Positions 40,901-55,900 of a stretch of 64,000 bases of DNA are shown piece by piece. The notes beneath the pieces are model-generated. The model did not search any database and had not been told where the DNA came from. It saw nothing but the letters and a program-made list of their open reading frames with translations. Each line of letters starts with the position of its first letter. Position 1 is the first letter of the stretch. Position numbers and translations under genes: made by a program. The stretch comes from Amoebophrya sp. A120 (taxonomy: Eukaryota > Sar > Dinophyceae > Syndiniales > Amoebophryaceae). The DNA lies in contig CAJINV010000008.1 in assembly GCA_905178155.1 (NCBI GenBank), positions 1,054,001 to 1,118,000 of the forward strand, read 5' to 3'.

Positions 40901-43900
40901 GAGCTGTCTGTTGCGGAAGAGGTGGGGATCGAGTTCCAGGCTCTGGACGACCAGGTTCCGGTGTACGGTCTGTGCCGAGAGCTACCCAAAGGACCAGCGA
41001 ACGGAACAACGACCTCGGACGACGCCGCCACTTCTAAGCGTCCCTACACAATGAGCTTGTGGGAAGTGACACCCTCAGTCGGCAGCTCCTCGTCGGGAGA
41101 GGCAACATCGTCCACGCTGGTCGCGCAGTGCACCTGTAACGGCGCCAAGATTAAGATGCCAAGCAATTACGGCTCTGAAGAGATCGAATACATAACGGGC
41201 AAGTTCCAGCAGCCGGTGCTGCTTAAGAAGCGGTGGCAGTACCGCATTTCCGTCCAGGTGCAGAGCTCCAATGGATCAGCGGCAAGCGGGAACAGCGCAC
41301 TGCAGAATGATTTCTACTGGGGAAGCTACTCGAGGACAACAGGGAAGGATAATTCCCTCTCTGTGGCCACATCGCAGACCGGTGCGACCGCGTCTACGGA
41401 AAGGCTGACGCCGCAGATGCTGGGTCGGTTCAACGGCGTGATCTGGGGACACAAGAAAGGCGAGTTCCCGAGTCAAAAGGCTGCAAAATCCCGCTGCGCG
41501 CCGTCTATCGGTGTGCTCGTTGACAAGTACATCCTGGCCACCCGGGCAGAGCAGGTCGGATCCCCGTCGGAGGCTGCCAGCAAAAACAACAAGAGCGTCG
41601 GGCTGACGAGCACCATGAGTCCTCCAAACACAGGGGCAATCAATGCCGGCGGTGCGGGTGGGAGCTCGAGTTCTGCGAGTGCCCTGCTGGCTGGCGCGGC
41701 GAGCGGCGCGATGGCAGTGGTTTCGGCTGCTGGGGGCGGGGGCCTCGACCAGAGCGGTTCGGATGCGCGGCAGAAAAAGATGAAGAAGCTCGTGGAGATC
41801 GAGCAGTCGCTAGCCGTGACGGACATCATTCCGACCGCCTTTTACCAGTGGGACGACCTTGCCGAGAACCTGATTTTCGGGCACCAAGACCTCGAAACCG
41901 GCTTCAAGCTATTTGGCGTGCTCGGTAACCGCACCGGGCGACCGACTCTCAGTACTGCGGCACTGCAGAAAGAGGTCCGCTTGCTACAAGCGATGACGGA
42001 CATCATTCCGAAGTACAAAGGGCTTGATCAGCTGAAGCAACAAAAGCACTACAGCCGGCGGAAAAATGTGAACGATTTGTATGTCGAGAGTGGTTCAGGA
42101 GCCGGCGGCAGGTGCAATTGGGCGGATGTTGCGCTGCAGGACATAGCAGAGCTTCGCTTCCTTGAGCGGCTTTCGGTGTGGATTCCGGGTATTCTCAAGT
42201 TTTACCACACGAGCAAGCCCTATCTGTTTCCGGAGGCGAGCGCCGACGATCCATACATCAAAAATCTGGAGCAGTGTGCGCAGGTGGTGCAGAACGCAAA
42301 AGCAACTTGGGTTCTCGGCTCCGTGCGCGAGGAAGTGGTACCCTTCAAGCGGTACCTGGACGCAATTTCACACGACCACCAGGATTTTCTAACAACGTTT
42401 GCAAACCGCCGAGAAGTGCTTCTGTGGCTGTTCTGTCACACGGACCTGACCTCGTTCGACAAGAAAATCCGGCTAGTCCGTCCGTGTACCGACGACGAGG
42501 TCCTGCTGCGTGCCTTGTCGCAATTATCTGAACTGCGCCGCACCGTTTCGGACCTGTTCTACAAGGGGCACCACGTCGACGCGGCTACTGACGTCATGGC
42601 TGACATGGCGTCGGTTAGTGAGCAGCAACCGCAGAGCACAGATGTAGGCGCAGCGGGTGCAGCTGCAATTATCGGAACCACGGCGCAAGATAAAGATCAA
42701 GAGGATGATGACGCAGCGAAGGCGAAGGCTGCTGCACTGCTCAAGATTGCCGAACACGCGAAGAACTGCCGCCACTTCGAGTCGCTCGAGGCATTTCTCA
42801 ACTGCTACACATCCAAGGAGAACGGCCTACAGTTCACCTACAATGCCCAAAACAAATCCGCGTTCGCCTCCATGGCTCAGGTTGCGACCAAGAACCAAAC
42901 CTTGATGAACCAATTCTACCAGCAGCCGCTCGGCCTCCAGCAGCAGAACATCAAGGCCTCCGGAGGTGGTAGTAATACCGAGTTTCGCGAGTCGGAGCAG
43001 CTGAGTTGTTTGTGCGTGGTGACGGTGTCCTGGGACCGTTTGCACGACCTGCTCGAGCGGAACACGCTGTCGCCCGGCATTAAGGCCTGTCGCGACGTGA
43101 AGCCGATTCTCTTGAAAGGGCAGTTCGTGTTCCACGGAACCGCGGATACGAACTACCAGCTCGTGTGCCGCCGCACCCTGGAGATTGCGGGGGGTATGAT
43201 CGAGAACGTCGACGAGATGAAGTTTGAGCAGCTGGCGGAAATGCGGCGGCTGCTTCTGATGACGGACCCGCAGGAGGACGAGGAGCAGAACAAGCCCTCG
43301 GCGACGGCGGGCGCGGACACGGACGCCGAAATGGATGAGGAAATGCCCGACGTACTGCTCGAGAAAGTGCTGGAGCTGGAGCGGAACGCGAAGGGGCTGG
43401 TGCTGGAACCCGGGCAAACGTCGACGGTGTCCGGGACCAATGCCGACGGCTTCACCGCGGAGCATCAGCGTGTTTACCGGGCGTACGCGGAGAAACGGGT
43501 GAAACAGATGAAACTGAAGGAGGTCGTGGACGATTTTGTCGACAAGCTCGAGGTGCTGGAAGACATTCGGCATTTGGTCGCGGATTTGTACAGCAACGGT
43601 CACTTCGACTACGCGCACGGCGAGGTGCTGCGGATCTCGCCCCTGGAGTCCACGGCTGCGCTGCGGCGCAAGAAGGAGGAGCTGCAGCAGGTGCTTTCGG
43701 AGTGGACGACGAGCATGCGCGACATTCGGGGCCAGTACTACTGTCTCAACTTCTTCGTCGTCAAACACCTCCAGAGTCTCCGCGACGACATCCGGCTGAT
43801 TGAAAGCTCGCTGTGGGAGCGCGGGTGCTTGCCGCTGAAGCCCCAGTACTCGGACCAGGAGCTGCGGGCGGATTTCGTGCACCTGCTTTCCCAGCCGGGG

Positions 43901-46900
43901 AGTGACGGAACGCCAGCGACGCAGCAGCCTGTACACCTGCAGCGTGCCTCGGCGCAGCTGGCTTTACCGGCGGCTGCTGCCGGCACTGCGACGCCGAAGA
44001 ACGCGGCGACAGCGGGCGGCGGCGAGGCCAAACCACCTCCCTCTGGCACGAGTGCGGGAGCCGCGGCGAGCACCGGTGAGCGGCCTTCCGCAACGACGGC
44101 GGCGGAGGCGGTGCTACTGTACCCGGGAACATTCCTGCAGACGCTTGACCGTATGCTGGACGTGCGGCAGTACATCAGCGGCGAGCGCCTTTTGCCGAGC
44201 GGCGTGTCCGTGACAGCGGTGACGCTGAAGGAGACGCCCTGGGACAGCGAGGACCTGGTGAGCCTGTTCAAGTTCGGACGGCAGCTGCTCCAAACCTTCC
44301 ACAGCTTTGGTCGGTTTCCGCGGACCTCGGCCACGGAGCAGATCCACTACATTGGGAAGCTGCTGGATTCCATGTTCGGATCGATCACCTACCGAGAAAA
44401 GAAAATCACTTGGATCAGCAACCGCGCCGCGACGCACTTCTCCAAGCAAAAACTGCAACAGGGTGATCTTCTCATCCAGGAGATTAACGCCCAGGAACGG
44501 GGCGGTGGGGTCTCCTCGGGGACGATGAGCAAAGACGATCTCCTCTGCGCCGAAGTACCGGGCGGCTCATCTGCGGGCCGGCCCCGGCGCGTTTCCGAGA
44601 GCAAGAAACCAGAGCAGCAGAACACCGTGGTTCCGATTTTTGCGTGCACAACTCCGAAGGAAGAGGACGTGGTGGGCTTGGTCTTGTCCCTCTATTTCCG
44701 CCGCGAGCGGTTGCCGGAGCCGCAGGAAGTTTTGCTATGCACGGAGACCACGCAAGTCGAGGAAATCGAGATCTTGATTCGCAGGTTCATTCAGGCGAGG
44801 TTGCACAAGAGGGAAAAGTGCGTCTTCTGCATTGGCAACATCCAGCTGCTGTCCTACCAGATCCAGTGCCGCGCGGTAGAGCTGCTGGGCGTGCTGTTGT
44901 CGGAGTACGGTGTGGCAAACGCTGCCGCGCTTGTTCTGGTGAGCGGAAGTCCCAACCAAATGCTCTTGAACGCAGCCACGTCGCAGTGCGGGGTGCAGTA
45001 CATCAACGTGAGCAAGCTTTCGCCCAACGAGTTGCAGCTGTGCCTGAAGCATGCGGTCCCCTCAGTTTCGGCGGCCTTCGGCCGGGACATCAACGGCTGC
45101 GGGAAAACGGACTTCATCTACCGCGAGGCCTTCCAGATCCAGCACCACGCAAAGGATGACAAGTTGTCCGTGTACCGCAAACTGGCTATCCGCGAAAACA
45201 CGGACAAGAGGGAAGTGATCAACGCTGCGAAATCAATTCAGACCAGGCAGAAGCTCGAGGAGCGAGACGATCGCGATTTTGTCCGGCGCAACTTTCACCG
45301 GCACAAAAGGCGTCCGCAGTGGACGCCCCCGAGTGGCAGCGGGGCACGAATCGCGGGCGCGGCGGCGAGCAGCAGCAAGGAGGCTGCTGGAGCGACTGGT
45401 GGTGCGGTGTCCGCAAGTGAGCAAGCCGCTGGAATCAAGAGCGAGGCCGAGCAAGTGGGAGCGAAGGAAAATGACGACGATGCGAGCATGCAAGATGTCG
45501 CTGCGTCGGCCGCGATGAAGAATTTGGATTACGACCACTTGATTCATGTGGATCTCGCGCACGTCGTTCAAAAGCGCACGAACATTGTGCTTTTCGAGCT
45601 TCTTTGTCTGGGATGCATTATTGACCCCCTGTCCTCGCAAATCTTCTTTCGCAGTCCGCGCGACCGGTACGTCGTGGAAATTCCCGCCACCCCCGGGAAT
45701 CAGTTGATGAACCACTTGTCTGTTTTACCGCTTCTGAAGAAAGAGCATTTGACAGTCGACCTCGCGGCCTTGCAGCTCGACCAGCCACGGTTTCTGCAGC
45801 CAAACGAGGATCGCGAGGGCAAGTCCGAAACCAAGCTGGACCCAAGCACAAGAACGCACTTCCTGCAGCTTGCGCCGAATTACGACATTCTGATCACTTG
45901 CAAGTTTCTGCGCGCGTTAGACGGCGAGCGGTTTTTGAAGAAAAAGGAGGAGGACCCGAACGCCCACGACGACAAAGAGCTGCTGCGGGAAAGGATCTCC
46001 ACGGAGGAGTGTTGGCGCTTACTCGAGCGCTTTTGCTGCCAGGAGCGTACGCGCACCAAGCCCGACGGAACCACGGAACCGCAGCGCGAGCACCCGTCCT
46101 TTTTCACTTTCAATCTGTTTGCGCGGTTCATGCGGAAGCAGTTCGATCGCACACGACAGTTCGCTTTGCTCACCATGAACTTGTCTCGGGCAATGGGGCT
46201 GAACTCCTTGCGGCACTATTTTTGCTCCATGCTGGTCAAGACCAGCGGCGATTTTTCGTTGCGGCAAGTCCCGAAATACCTCACGATGGACGAGATGCGC
46301 GCGGACGCAGATGACGAAGCGGTGTTGGCGGAACTCTCTCCGAAAAGGGCCTTCAGCTCCTCCGTAGCTATGGACTCCACGCAAGCCGCGCCACCAGCTT
46401 TGGAGCTCGCAGCTGCGCCCTCGTCCGGAACAGGCCCTGCAAGCATGGACGTCGACAGCGATGCCGCGAAGCAGGACGGCGCGAAGCATTCTGACCACGA
46501 GCCCGCCAACCCCGCGAACCCAGCGGACCTGCAAAGCGTAAACGCAAGCAGCGCGCTAGTTGCGAAGCGGAGCGTTTCGCGCAGTAGCGCCGTGCCCCGC
46601 GCGTCTCAGCAGCAACAGGGCGGTGGCGGTCGCCATTCCATGGTGGATATGCGCAGTCGGCAGGAAATGACGGAACACGAAGCCCTGACGTCCGAGCTTG
46701 GCCGCGATCGTCTTGGCGTCGGGAAGGTCTCAGCAACAAACATGGTGGAGCGCTTCGAGGGTATGATGAATTGGGAGGGCAAGGACCATCCGGTGTCTGT
46801 GTTCAAATTGAACAAGGGCAAGGTATCCGGGATCGACATCGTGTCGCTCAACGAGAAAACCGTGGAGCAAAACCTGAAAATGGACCGCACCTTCACCCGT

Positions 46901-49900
46901 TCGCTTGACAACAACGGCCTCCGGGTCTTCAAGGACTGGAGTCAGGCGAGTGCCGATGAGTGCGGAAAGCTGATCCGTGCGGCAAAAGGTATCCCCGACT
47001 TCGCCGGTTCCGGCACGTCGCCAGCTGGCACGAATGCAGGAGGGAACGGAACGGCACAGAATAAGGCGGCACTGAGTGACTTGCAGAAGATCGTAAAGAA
47101 CTACGCGCAGCAAAAGGGCGGCCTGTCGCATCGCACGCTGGGGCACACGCAGTACGTTTTGACTATTGACAACCTGCTGAAGATTTTGTCCATTTTGCTG
47201 CGCATGGAGTACGGGCTTCCGGCCATTATCATGGGGGAGACTGGTTGCGGCAAGACAGCCCTGGTCGAGTTCATTTGCGACATGCTGCGGTTCCCCTTGC
47301 GAAAACTCGACTTGCACGGAGGTATCACGGACGAGGAAATCACGAAGTTTTTTCAAAGCTGCATTCAATCGGCGAAGGCGCTGCCGCAGGACCAGTATTT
47401 GGTTGCTTTCCTGGATGAAATAAATGCGGCGAATTGCATGGCCCACTGCAAGACCCTGATTGTCGATCGCTTTGTCGAGAATGAGCGGTTGCCGCCGAAC
47501 ATCCGCATTGTGGCCTGCTGCAACCCCTACCGGTTGAGGAAGAATATCGAGAGCGAGCAGATGGGATTGGTCTACCAGCACCACTTTGCGGACGGGGGCA
47601 TCGTGTCGAAGACAGACCACATGAAGAAGCTGGTCTACCGTGTCCACCAGCTGCCTGAGTCCTTGATTGACCTGGTTACGGACTTCGGCGCTTTAACGGA
47701 CCGCACCGAAGCGCTCTACATCGACGCGATTCTTCGCCGCGAGTTGCCGTTGGTGCTCACCCGCGAGCTGGAAGCCAAATTGCCAGATATGGAGAACGAC
47801 GCACGACGTGAGACCGCGATTGGGAAGGTGGTGTTCCGGTACGAGAACTTTTTGACAACTTTTGCGACTTTGCTCCGAAAATCCCAAGAATACATTCGTC
47901 AAATCTCGAACAACGAGCGGTCGGTGGTCAGTCTGCGCGACATTGCCCGCGCCTCCCGCGTCTTTCGCTGGTTTCTAAGGCACTGCACGAAGCTACAAGA
48001 GCATCCCGCCACTACACCGACGCCAGGAGCAGGAGGCCCGGGGTCTTCAAGCTCCGCATCAGGCGGGTCAGCTACTTCCGCGGCCGGAAGTGCAAACAAC
48101 AATGCCGCGTCCTCCTCATCAGGCGCAGGAGCCTCGCAACCAGCAAGCGCAGCGGCCACGGCGCAAGCGCATGAGCCGAGTCTGGTTTTTGGGATTAGTT
48201 CTCCCGCACTGCAGCAGCAGCAGGTGGAGGCCGAGGTGCTGGCGCGACAAGCGGAAGCAGAGAGAGACGTGGAGATGGGTGGGACCACAGGAGGCAACAA
48301 GTCGCCCACAGCGAGCAATAACAAGAATCGGCCCGTTAGTGACCCGGAAGACGGACCGATTTACACTTCACTCACCGGCAGCAATTCGGCTCTCGCTACC
48401 GCAGTTTTGCTCACGCTTGGCTTTTGTTACCATAGTCGCCTCGCCCGGGAAGACCGCGAGGGGTATCACCGTCACCTCTGGAACGCCACGAAAGCCGAGG
48501 AAAACAGTGCCGCGAAGGAAGGCGAAATGTTCCCCGACCAAACCCGGCTTCCGCATCTGGGCATGACCTGGCTGAAGCTGACGAAGGAAACCACGTTTCT
48601 GCAGGTGCTGGAGAAGACGCAAAAGCAGTTTGTGAGCCTGATGAAGCTCGGCGAGGGGATCGCTCTGAACGAGGCGCTGCGGGAAAACTTGTTCATGCTG
48701 TTGGTTTCGGTGATGAACCAAATTCCCATTTTCGTGATTGGCAAGCCGGGGTGCAGCAAGAGTCTGGCGGTAAGCATTTTGCAGGACAACTTGAAGGGGT
48801 CCGTTTCTGACCAGCCGCTGTTCAAGCAGATGCCGGCCATCGAGGTCTTGCCGTACCAGTGTTCTCCCCTATCCACGGCGGACGGAATCCAGAACGCGTT
48901 CGACAACGCACGAAAGTACCAGGGCGGTGGCGAGGGCAAGTTGAAAACCATTGTGGTGGTGCTGCTCGACGAGGTCGGGCTCGCCGAGGAGTCGCCGCAC
49001 CTCCCGCTCAAGGTCCTGCACAAGGAGTTGGAGCGGCCGGGCAAGGGCATCACCTGCATTGGGATTAGCAATTGGTCCCTGGACGCGGCCAAAATGTCGC
49101 GTGCAGTCCACCTCTACCGGTCGCCGCCGACAATCGAGGACCTCACGTTGACCGCCGAGGGGATGATCCAGACCGCGCAGCTCCGGATGTACCTGAAATC
49201 ACTCGCGGAGGCCTTCCACGCCATCTATCAGAACCAGCCCAGACAAGATTTCTGGGGGTTGCGCGAGTTTTACAGCACGGTCCGCGTGGTGAACGGCGAA
49301 CTGAAGCAGCGCGAGAAGCGTGGCGAGCCGCAGTCGTTGGATGCGGACTGTCTGATGAAAACGGTTCTGCGGAACTTTGGCGGGTGCGTGCAACAGGACA
49401 TGGAGCGCAACATCGAAAATTTCTTTCGGAAGGTCGGCATGCGCGCGGAGGACGGAAAGCGCTACAGTGTCGTGGAACTCATCCAGCAAAATTTGGAGGA
49501 ATCGGATGCGCGGCACTTGATGCTGCTGACCAAGAACAACAGCGCGCTGCGCTTGCTGTTCGACTCCGGCGTGATATCGTACGAGCAGGAGACGGAGATT
49601 CTGTTCGGCAGTAGCTTTCCGGACGACCAGTCTGATGTGATGGTCGCGACCAACTTGAATCGTATTCGTTCCGTGATGACCAAGCCGATCCAACTCGTGC
49701 TGATCCACTGCGACGCCCTGTATGAGTCCCTGTACGACCTGCTGAACCAGCACTACATGGAGTTCGGGGGGCAGCGCTACGTCCGCATCGCCCACGGTTC
49801 TTCAAGTAAACAGTGTCCTATTCACCACCAGTTTCGCGTCATCGTGATCGTGGAAAAAGCCGACGCCTGGACGCGGCTGGCTCCACCGCTGCTGAACCGC

Positions 49901-52900
49901 TTCGAGAAACAAATCTTCCTGCGCTCGCAGCTGCTTGTCGCGAAAGAGGACCGAGTGCTGCTCGACCGGTTGAACGAGTGGCTCACGCTGTTGGCAAAAG
50001 ATGTGCTCACGCAGCAGCAATCCGGGGTTGCGGAAAAGAACAAGCAGAAGCTGAAACTGGAAAACGATGAGGAGAAGCTGCGCGCTGTCAAGAAGCGATG
50101 CATTCCCGGCTTTCACTCCGATATCTTACCGTCGCTGGTTGTGTCCCTCCGCCGTTACAACGTGACCGGGCTCGACACCACCGGTCTATCGCCCACCCCA
50201 CAGCTGGCGCAAGTGGACCAACAGCTAGACCGGTTGGATGATGTTGAGCAAATCTCGGTAGTGTCGGACAACAAGAAGTTCGACGCCTCCTCGTCCAACT
50301 TGACCCTCGCAGAAAAGCTGGGGCGCGCGCTGCACGACCTCACCTGGGTGCTCACACCCGAGGCCGTCACGGCCCACATGGCGGCCGTCCAGGCCGGCAC
50401 GTCGGCGTGCTTCTCGAAGTTCAATCCGAAGACGCACCCGAGCTACCCCAACGTGGGAGAGGAATACTTTCGCTCGCAGCAGCATGGGGATCTGAAGCAG
50501 TTTGTGGAAGGCATAGAGCAGGCGTATGCGGATCATGACGGACGTGGTGCGCAGCCGTTTTTCCGCGCAGGTGGAGGGGGCGACGAGGACACCAACGGCC
50601 AGGACGTCGATATGGTCATCATGGACGAGCAGGGTGATGCCATTATGGAGGATGTGTCCGTTAAGGCCCAGGACGGCCACGACTCCGCCTCGAGCGCCGC
50701 GAGCACGCGAAACTTGACGACTTTGGACGGTGGATCCGAAATTGCGGCCGCTCTCGGGGGTGCTGGTGCTTCTTCTAGAGCGGCTGGCGGATTCAAAAAC
50801 AACGTTCTCTTCGAGATGGCGGCGCAGCAGCCACTAGGCACGCAAATCATGTGCATGACCTACACCCCGATGATCGGCGGCTCCGTGTTGGCGGACGTGA
50901 TTCGGACCGAGGGGCGACCGGTGCACCACTTCTTACTGCACACCCTATCCAGTGCGTCGGAGCTGGATCAAAAGGTGAAGGACTTTTACCAGTCCTCGTC
51001 CAGTAGTGACAGCGCAGGGCAGCTGCCGCGGGCTGCCGGGGAACTACAGAGCAGTAGCGGTGCCGAGGACCACCAGGATAACCCGGCTGCAGCAGGCCAG
51101 AAAAAGCCCATGAAACAGGATTCGGGCGACAGGAAAGTGAAAGAGTTCCTTCTCGGGCAGGAAGAAACAGCAACTGCAAGTGCAACCACGACCACCTCTC
51201 ATCGGCAAGAGCACCACTACCTCCTAATCGAAGCGGACCCGATCGCAAGTTCCGATCGCCAGATTGAACACTGTAGGTGCATCTGTGAGAAAGCGGAACA
51301 CTTGTACAGATTGCGGTGTGCGGAAGAAAGAAAGCAAGCTCTGCTCGCCTCTTCGCAACTCGTTAATGCGGAAGGGAATGCTGCAGCTGGTGACATCAAC
51401 CAAAGCGGTGGCTCGTTACTACGCTCAGGAGCAGGAGAGCGGCCGCCGAAAAAGCATATTCTGTTGGTGATCCATCTTTCCATGGGGCGATCGTCCGGGC
51501 TGGGTAGCAGCAATTTTCTGCTTGATTTCGACCGTCGCTGGCGCGCGGTCTTCATCGACAGCGTGAATCTTGCGGAGCGGTCCGGACTCCCGGACTTGAC
51601 GCAGATGCTGAACCGGAATCTGCGCGATGTGTTTCAGCTGGTGGACTTCCAGTACGTGCTGACCAACCAGTGTCTCCGTCCGTCCCTAGCCCGACTGATC
51701 TATCCCTCCCGGCGTGCGGCCAGCGCACTCACGCAGCAAATCACCATGCTGCTCTTCTTGTGCCAGAGTGGCGACTTCGTTTCCTTGGTGAAGAACCTGA
51801 TCGACCTGGTGCTGGAGAAGTTTCAAGCGGAAGAGGACAAGGAACACAACAAGAAGGTGCAGGCGGAGCAGCAGCGGATCCTGAAGCAAACCGGTAACCA
51901 AAGTGTGATGAGTCCCCGCTTGGAAGACAGCAAATTGGCCGAAGAGAGCTACAGTCTGGCGCTGCAGAACGTGGTCAGGAAGGCTTGGTACGCCGACGAC
52001 ACTAGTGCGACGAGTTCCACCTTCAAGTCGGGCACGTTCTGCGGTTCCCTGCACAACCGGTTGCTCAGGATCCTGCAGTCGTTGATCGCAAAGATGCTGG
52101 CGTTTCTGGACCGCAACCACGGACTGTCTCTCTTCAAAAAGTATCCCTCGGTCAGCCTCGACCTGGCAGATCACGTGATGCAGGATGCAAATTGCAAACT
52201 GACCCTGGATTTGCTGCGTTCCCTCACCATCCGTGGCAACAATGCGAACGAGACAGTGAACAACTTCGAGGAGGTTCTAAACGATTCGCGATCGGAGCGG
52301 GCACCCTTTTACGCCATGTTTCCGTTTTCCTATTTCGTCGTGCAGTCGCTCGATCAGCGCAGGGTCTTGGTACAGAACCGACTGGAGTCCTCGACCGTTG
52401 CCACGGACCCTCGCAAGCTAGCCGAAGCGATCCAAACCAACTACAGCCTTCCGCTGGAGCCCTTCTTTGCCAAACCCAACTGCCGAATTAGCAACTTGCG
52501 CTACCTTCACGACTTGGTTGCAATGTCCGTACCGCACACAAACTCACTGTCCCGCTGGAGCCAGACGCTGCTCTTGCTCGCCCTGATTCGCAAGACTTTT
52601 AACGTGCGAAATGCGGAGCTGGAGGAAGCACAGGAAGCGATTATAAAGAACGAGGAGTCTGTCACGCAGGACACCGACCTTCCGATTCTATCCTTCCCGG
52701 CGTCCCTGTTCGAGGTCCAGGTGGGTTACTGGTTGAACGAGAAGCGCATGGTTTTTCTGAGTCAAATTCTGTCCTGCTGCCCGGCGGCGATCGCGCCCGT
52801 ATTGAACTGCATCCAGCAGGAAGTCGAGTGGGACCAAAGGGAACAGCAAGCCATGATTGCCGCCTTCGGGAGCGCGGGGTCCGCCACCGCACAAGCCTCC

Positions 52901-55900
52901 CTGCCGTACACGCAAAACCAGAAATTGCTTGGGTTCAACGCCTTGTTGGCTTCCATAGTAATCGATCACCTGGTTGCCGAGTTGCGGCAAATGGCGGCCT
53001 TCCGGGAGGACGAGCAGAGTAGTACCACGGCCACTTTCAAAACTTTCACCGAGTGGACGGAACGTGCGCAAGGGCTGTTGCAGCACATTCAGGATTTACT
53101 GCAAGATAGCTACCTCTTTCAGGCGAGCAAGGTCGACGCCTCGAACAGAGTTAGTACGTCCAATGGCGCGGTCAATGAAGGGGAGGCGCTGCAACAAGTC
53201 TACATTCTCCTGCAAAACCGCATCAGTTTCTTCCGGAATATCAAGGTGTTGAAGTTGGATCTGCTGTGCCAGCTGGTGAAAAAGCTCGCGCTCGACTGTC
53301 ACATCTCGCACTTGGTCGACTTGTCCCCCGTTTTTGCATTTACCAAAACACGGGACCCTTTTGATAAGTCGGAGAACAGTGCCGAGACCCCCGCGGAAGC
53401 GAGCAAGCTGCACTTCAAGAACAGCTTCCGGGACATTCGCACAGTGGAGCAAATTTTAATCAACTTTCACGACGTCCTGAAGAAAAACGCCGAGTACGTG
53501 TGCACCACGAACTTCTACGCCTTGGAGCGGGGCGGCGGCGGCATTGACCTGACGACGGCCACAGCGTTTCGGAAGCAGGGGTCAAAAACGCTGTTCGACC
53601 CCCCAAACCGGGGCGGGGGCCCGGGGGGGCGCGGTAACAGCGCTCACGTGACTTTGTCGATGCAGATGCGGAAGAAGCTGGGTGAAGTGCTAGAGTGGTT
53701 GTACCTAGACGGTTGGCTTCTGTCTGAGCAGGAGAATGACTACCTGCTGTCGCATCTCCCAACCGATTTGCTGAAGCACTTGTGCTGCCACGCTTCCGGT
53801 CGCCCGTGCTGCATCCGACACAACACGCTGGTCGCACACGAGACACACGACGCTGACTCCATCGCGTTGCTGCCTGGCGTAGTTGCTTCTGCCGGTTCAT
53901 CTTCGGGCAGCGGCGCGGGAGCGTCGTCTTCGTCCTCGAGTCACCAGCCCCAAGGTATTCTTGGCATGGATGCCGTGCCGTGCAGCACCACCTTCACGTT
54001 GGCACTCCTCCGCAAACTACGCAGATTGGGGTCGCCAATCATTGAGCAAGAGATTCGCAACATGCTTCAGCGCGCCCAGGAGAAGAACAAGGAACAGTGC
54101 CGCGACACCCAATTCGCGTGGTCTGTCGCCATTGTGGAAGAGGAAATGGCGCGGGACCGGCTAGCTGCCTTGCTGGAGAAGCACGAAGGAAGTGGTAGCT
54201 CTTCCACCAACAGTCACCGAGCTTCGTCGGTTAAGTCGAACAGCAGCCCGCCCTCGGGGGCGGTTGACGGGGGAAACAGTGCTTCGCCGCCGGTGATTCA
54301 GATCGAGCGGCCGCTGAAAAGGCTCAAACTCGCAGTGCCAGACGAGGAAGAGCTGGACCTAAATATTCACAAGGAAAAGGCGACCGCACCACATTTGCAT
54401 AGATACTTCTACTGCGCAACTACAAGAAAAGCCCCATGTCCATACTCATATTTAGCTCCGTCCTAAAAAGGACTAACCTGCTAAAAAAAAGGCTCATTCA
54501 CCCTGCCGCCATTTTTCACGTGAACAGATTTTAGGTTTTACCTATGCGATGGGGTGCTAGTGGTCATTTTCTTTGTGATACTGATGACCGCGTACATAGA
54601 GCTGGGCCGTTTGTACAAAGAAGCCGAAGAAAACCCAAAGAAGCTGCTGGAAAAGCTGCGGGGCGTGGCAAAGTTCCGTGCCTACCTCTTCCACTACATG
54701 GCCAACACGCGCGCCATATCCTTTGCAAACTTTGTGTCGTACTAGTAGAAATCGCATGGGAAATTATTTCCCCAGCATGAGAAATGAGATTCAAAATCAA
54801 ATTTGTATATGCGGACTTAAGCTTGTGATTATAAAGATGAAAGAAAATTTAGCTTTAGGCTCCGAGTCGTGCGATACTAGTATTGCAATGCATACGCCGA
54901 GTACCTTCGCTTGGAGCAGTTTGGTCCGGGACCCGAGGCCGCAATGCAGCAGCGGACCATTTCCGGGTTGTCGGTGCAATCGTTTTCTGGAGGTATCTCA
55001 ATCTCTAACTTTCCGGCACAGGTTTTGATGGAGACTTTCCAGAAATTAGCTATAATAAAAGCTGCACATCGAGTTCGTTTCAGTAGCTGCGCATTCGGTT
55101 TGGCTTAGGTCGAAGTACATGCGCAGCAAGCGTATGCATGTTGTCACACCAGTAATTGATAAAAGTAAAACTGAATCAGATTCAGCCAGCCCGGTGAATG
55201 TGAACGGCGGCGTGGTGGGCACCCGCATTGCGAAGGTCTGCGAAAACGAACTGCTGGACCAGGACGAGAAGTCGATTCTTCCAAGCAGCAAGACGCGGGA
55301 GCCAACTTTTTTCATTCGCTCAGCCCGGATGCTGGCGCTGAAGCAGTGGGAACGCGTGGGCGGAAGCTCCGAATTGCAACGGGCAATGGCGGAGGCGCCG
55401 CTGTTGAACGTGCCTTGGTTTGACAAGTGGCGCAACGACGGGCAGGCCCAGGACCTAACTGGGTACATGGGCGGGTCTAAACTCCCGAAATGGTTGCCGT
55501 ACCAGGACTTCAACCGGGAACAGGAGTACCAAAACGCTGAGACCGTCATTAGCGGGTTTGCAGTGCATCTGGATCAGTCTACGCTCGAAGAGCACCTACG
55601 AAACGTCACGCGGTTTCCTCAGGACACACAGCGCCGCCTGGTCGGTGCCTTGGCGCTTCGTCTGAGTCGCTGCGGGCAGGAACGCGCGGTACTAGTTTTA
55701 GACGAAGCGGTTACAGTTTGTTGTTAGTATCAATATGACGACCTTTATTCACGTTCGAAACTTCATCTTTTTACCTGCTTAGGGCAGTTTGCAATTTGAA
55801 AGATACTTGTGTTGCAGTCAAGACCAAATGATGTTGAATGTAGAGGATCTTCTTCATAATCATAGCGATAACGATATTCAGTACTCTGCTGCTGCTGGCA

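Noticed and set aside
37409-43936. Long minus-strand frames (348 codons at 37409-38455, 369 codons at 42827-43936) and others opposite the giant exon
   Set aside because: All are antisense to the continuous RNF213-like coding frame and contain no recognisable domain; high G/C codon use leaves the complementary frame open.
53785-53822. Possible RING finger in the giant protein (LCCHASGRPCCIRH)
   Set aside because: The Cys/His spacing does not fit a RING (no second C-x2-C pair at proper distance), and it lies in the wrong context; kept as ordinary sequence.
54797-55549. Minus-strand frame of 167 codons at 55046-55549
   Set aside because: Antisense to an RNF213-like exon that fits in phase between two GT-AG introns.
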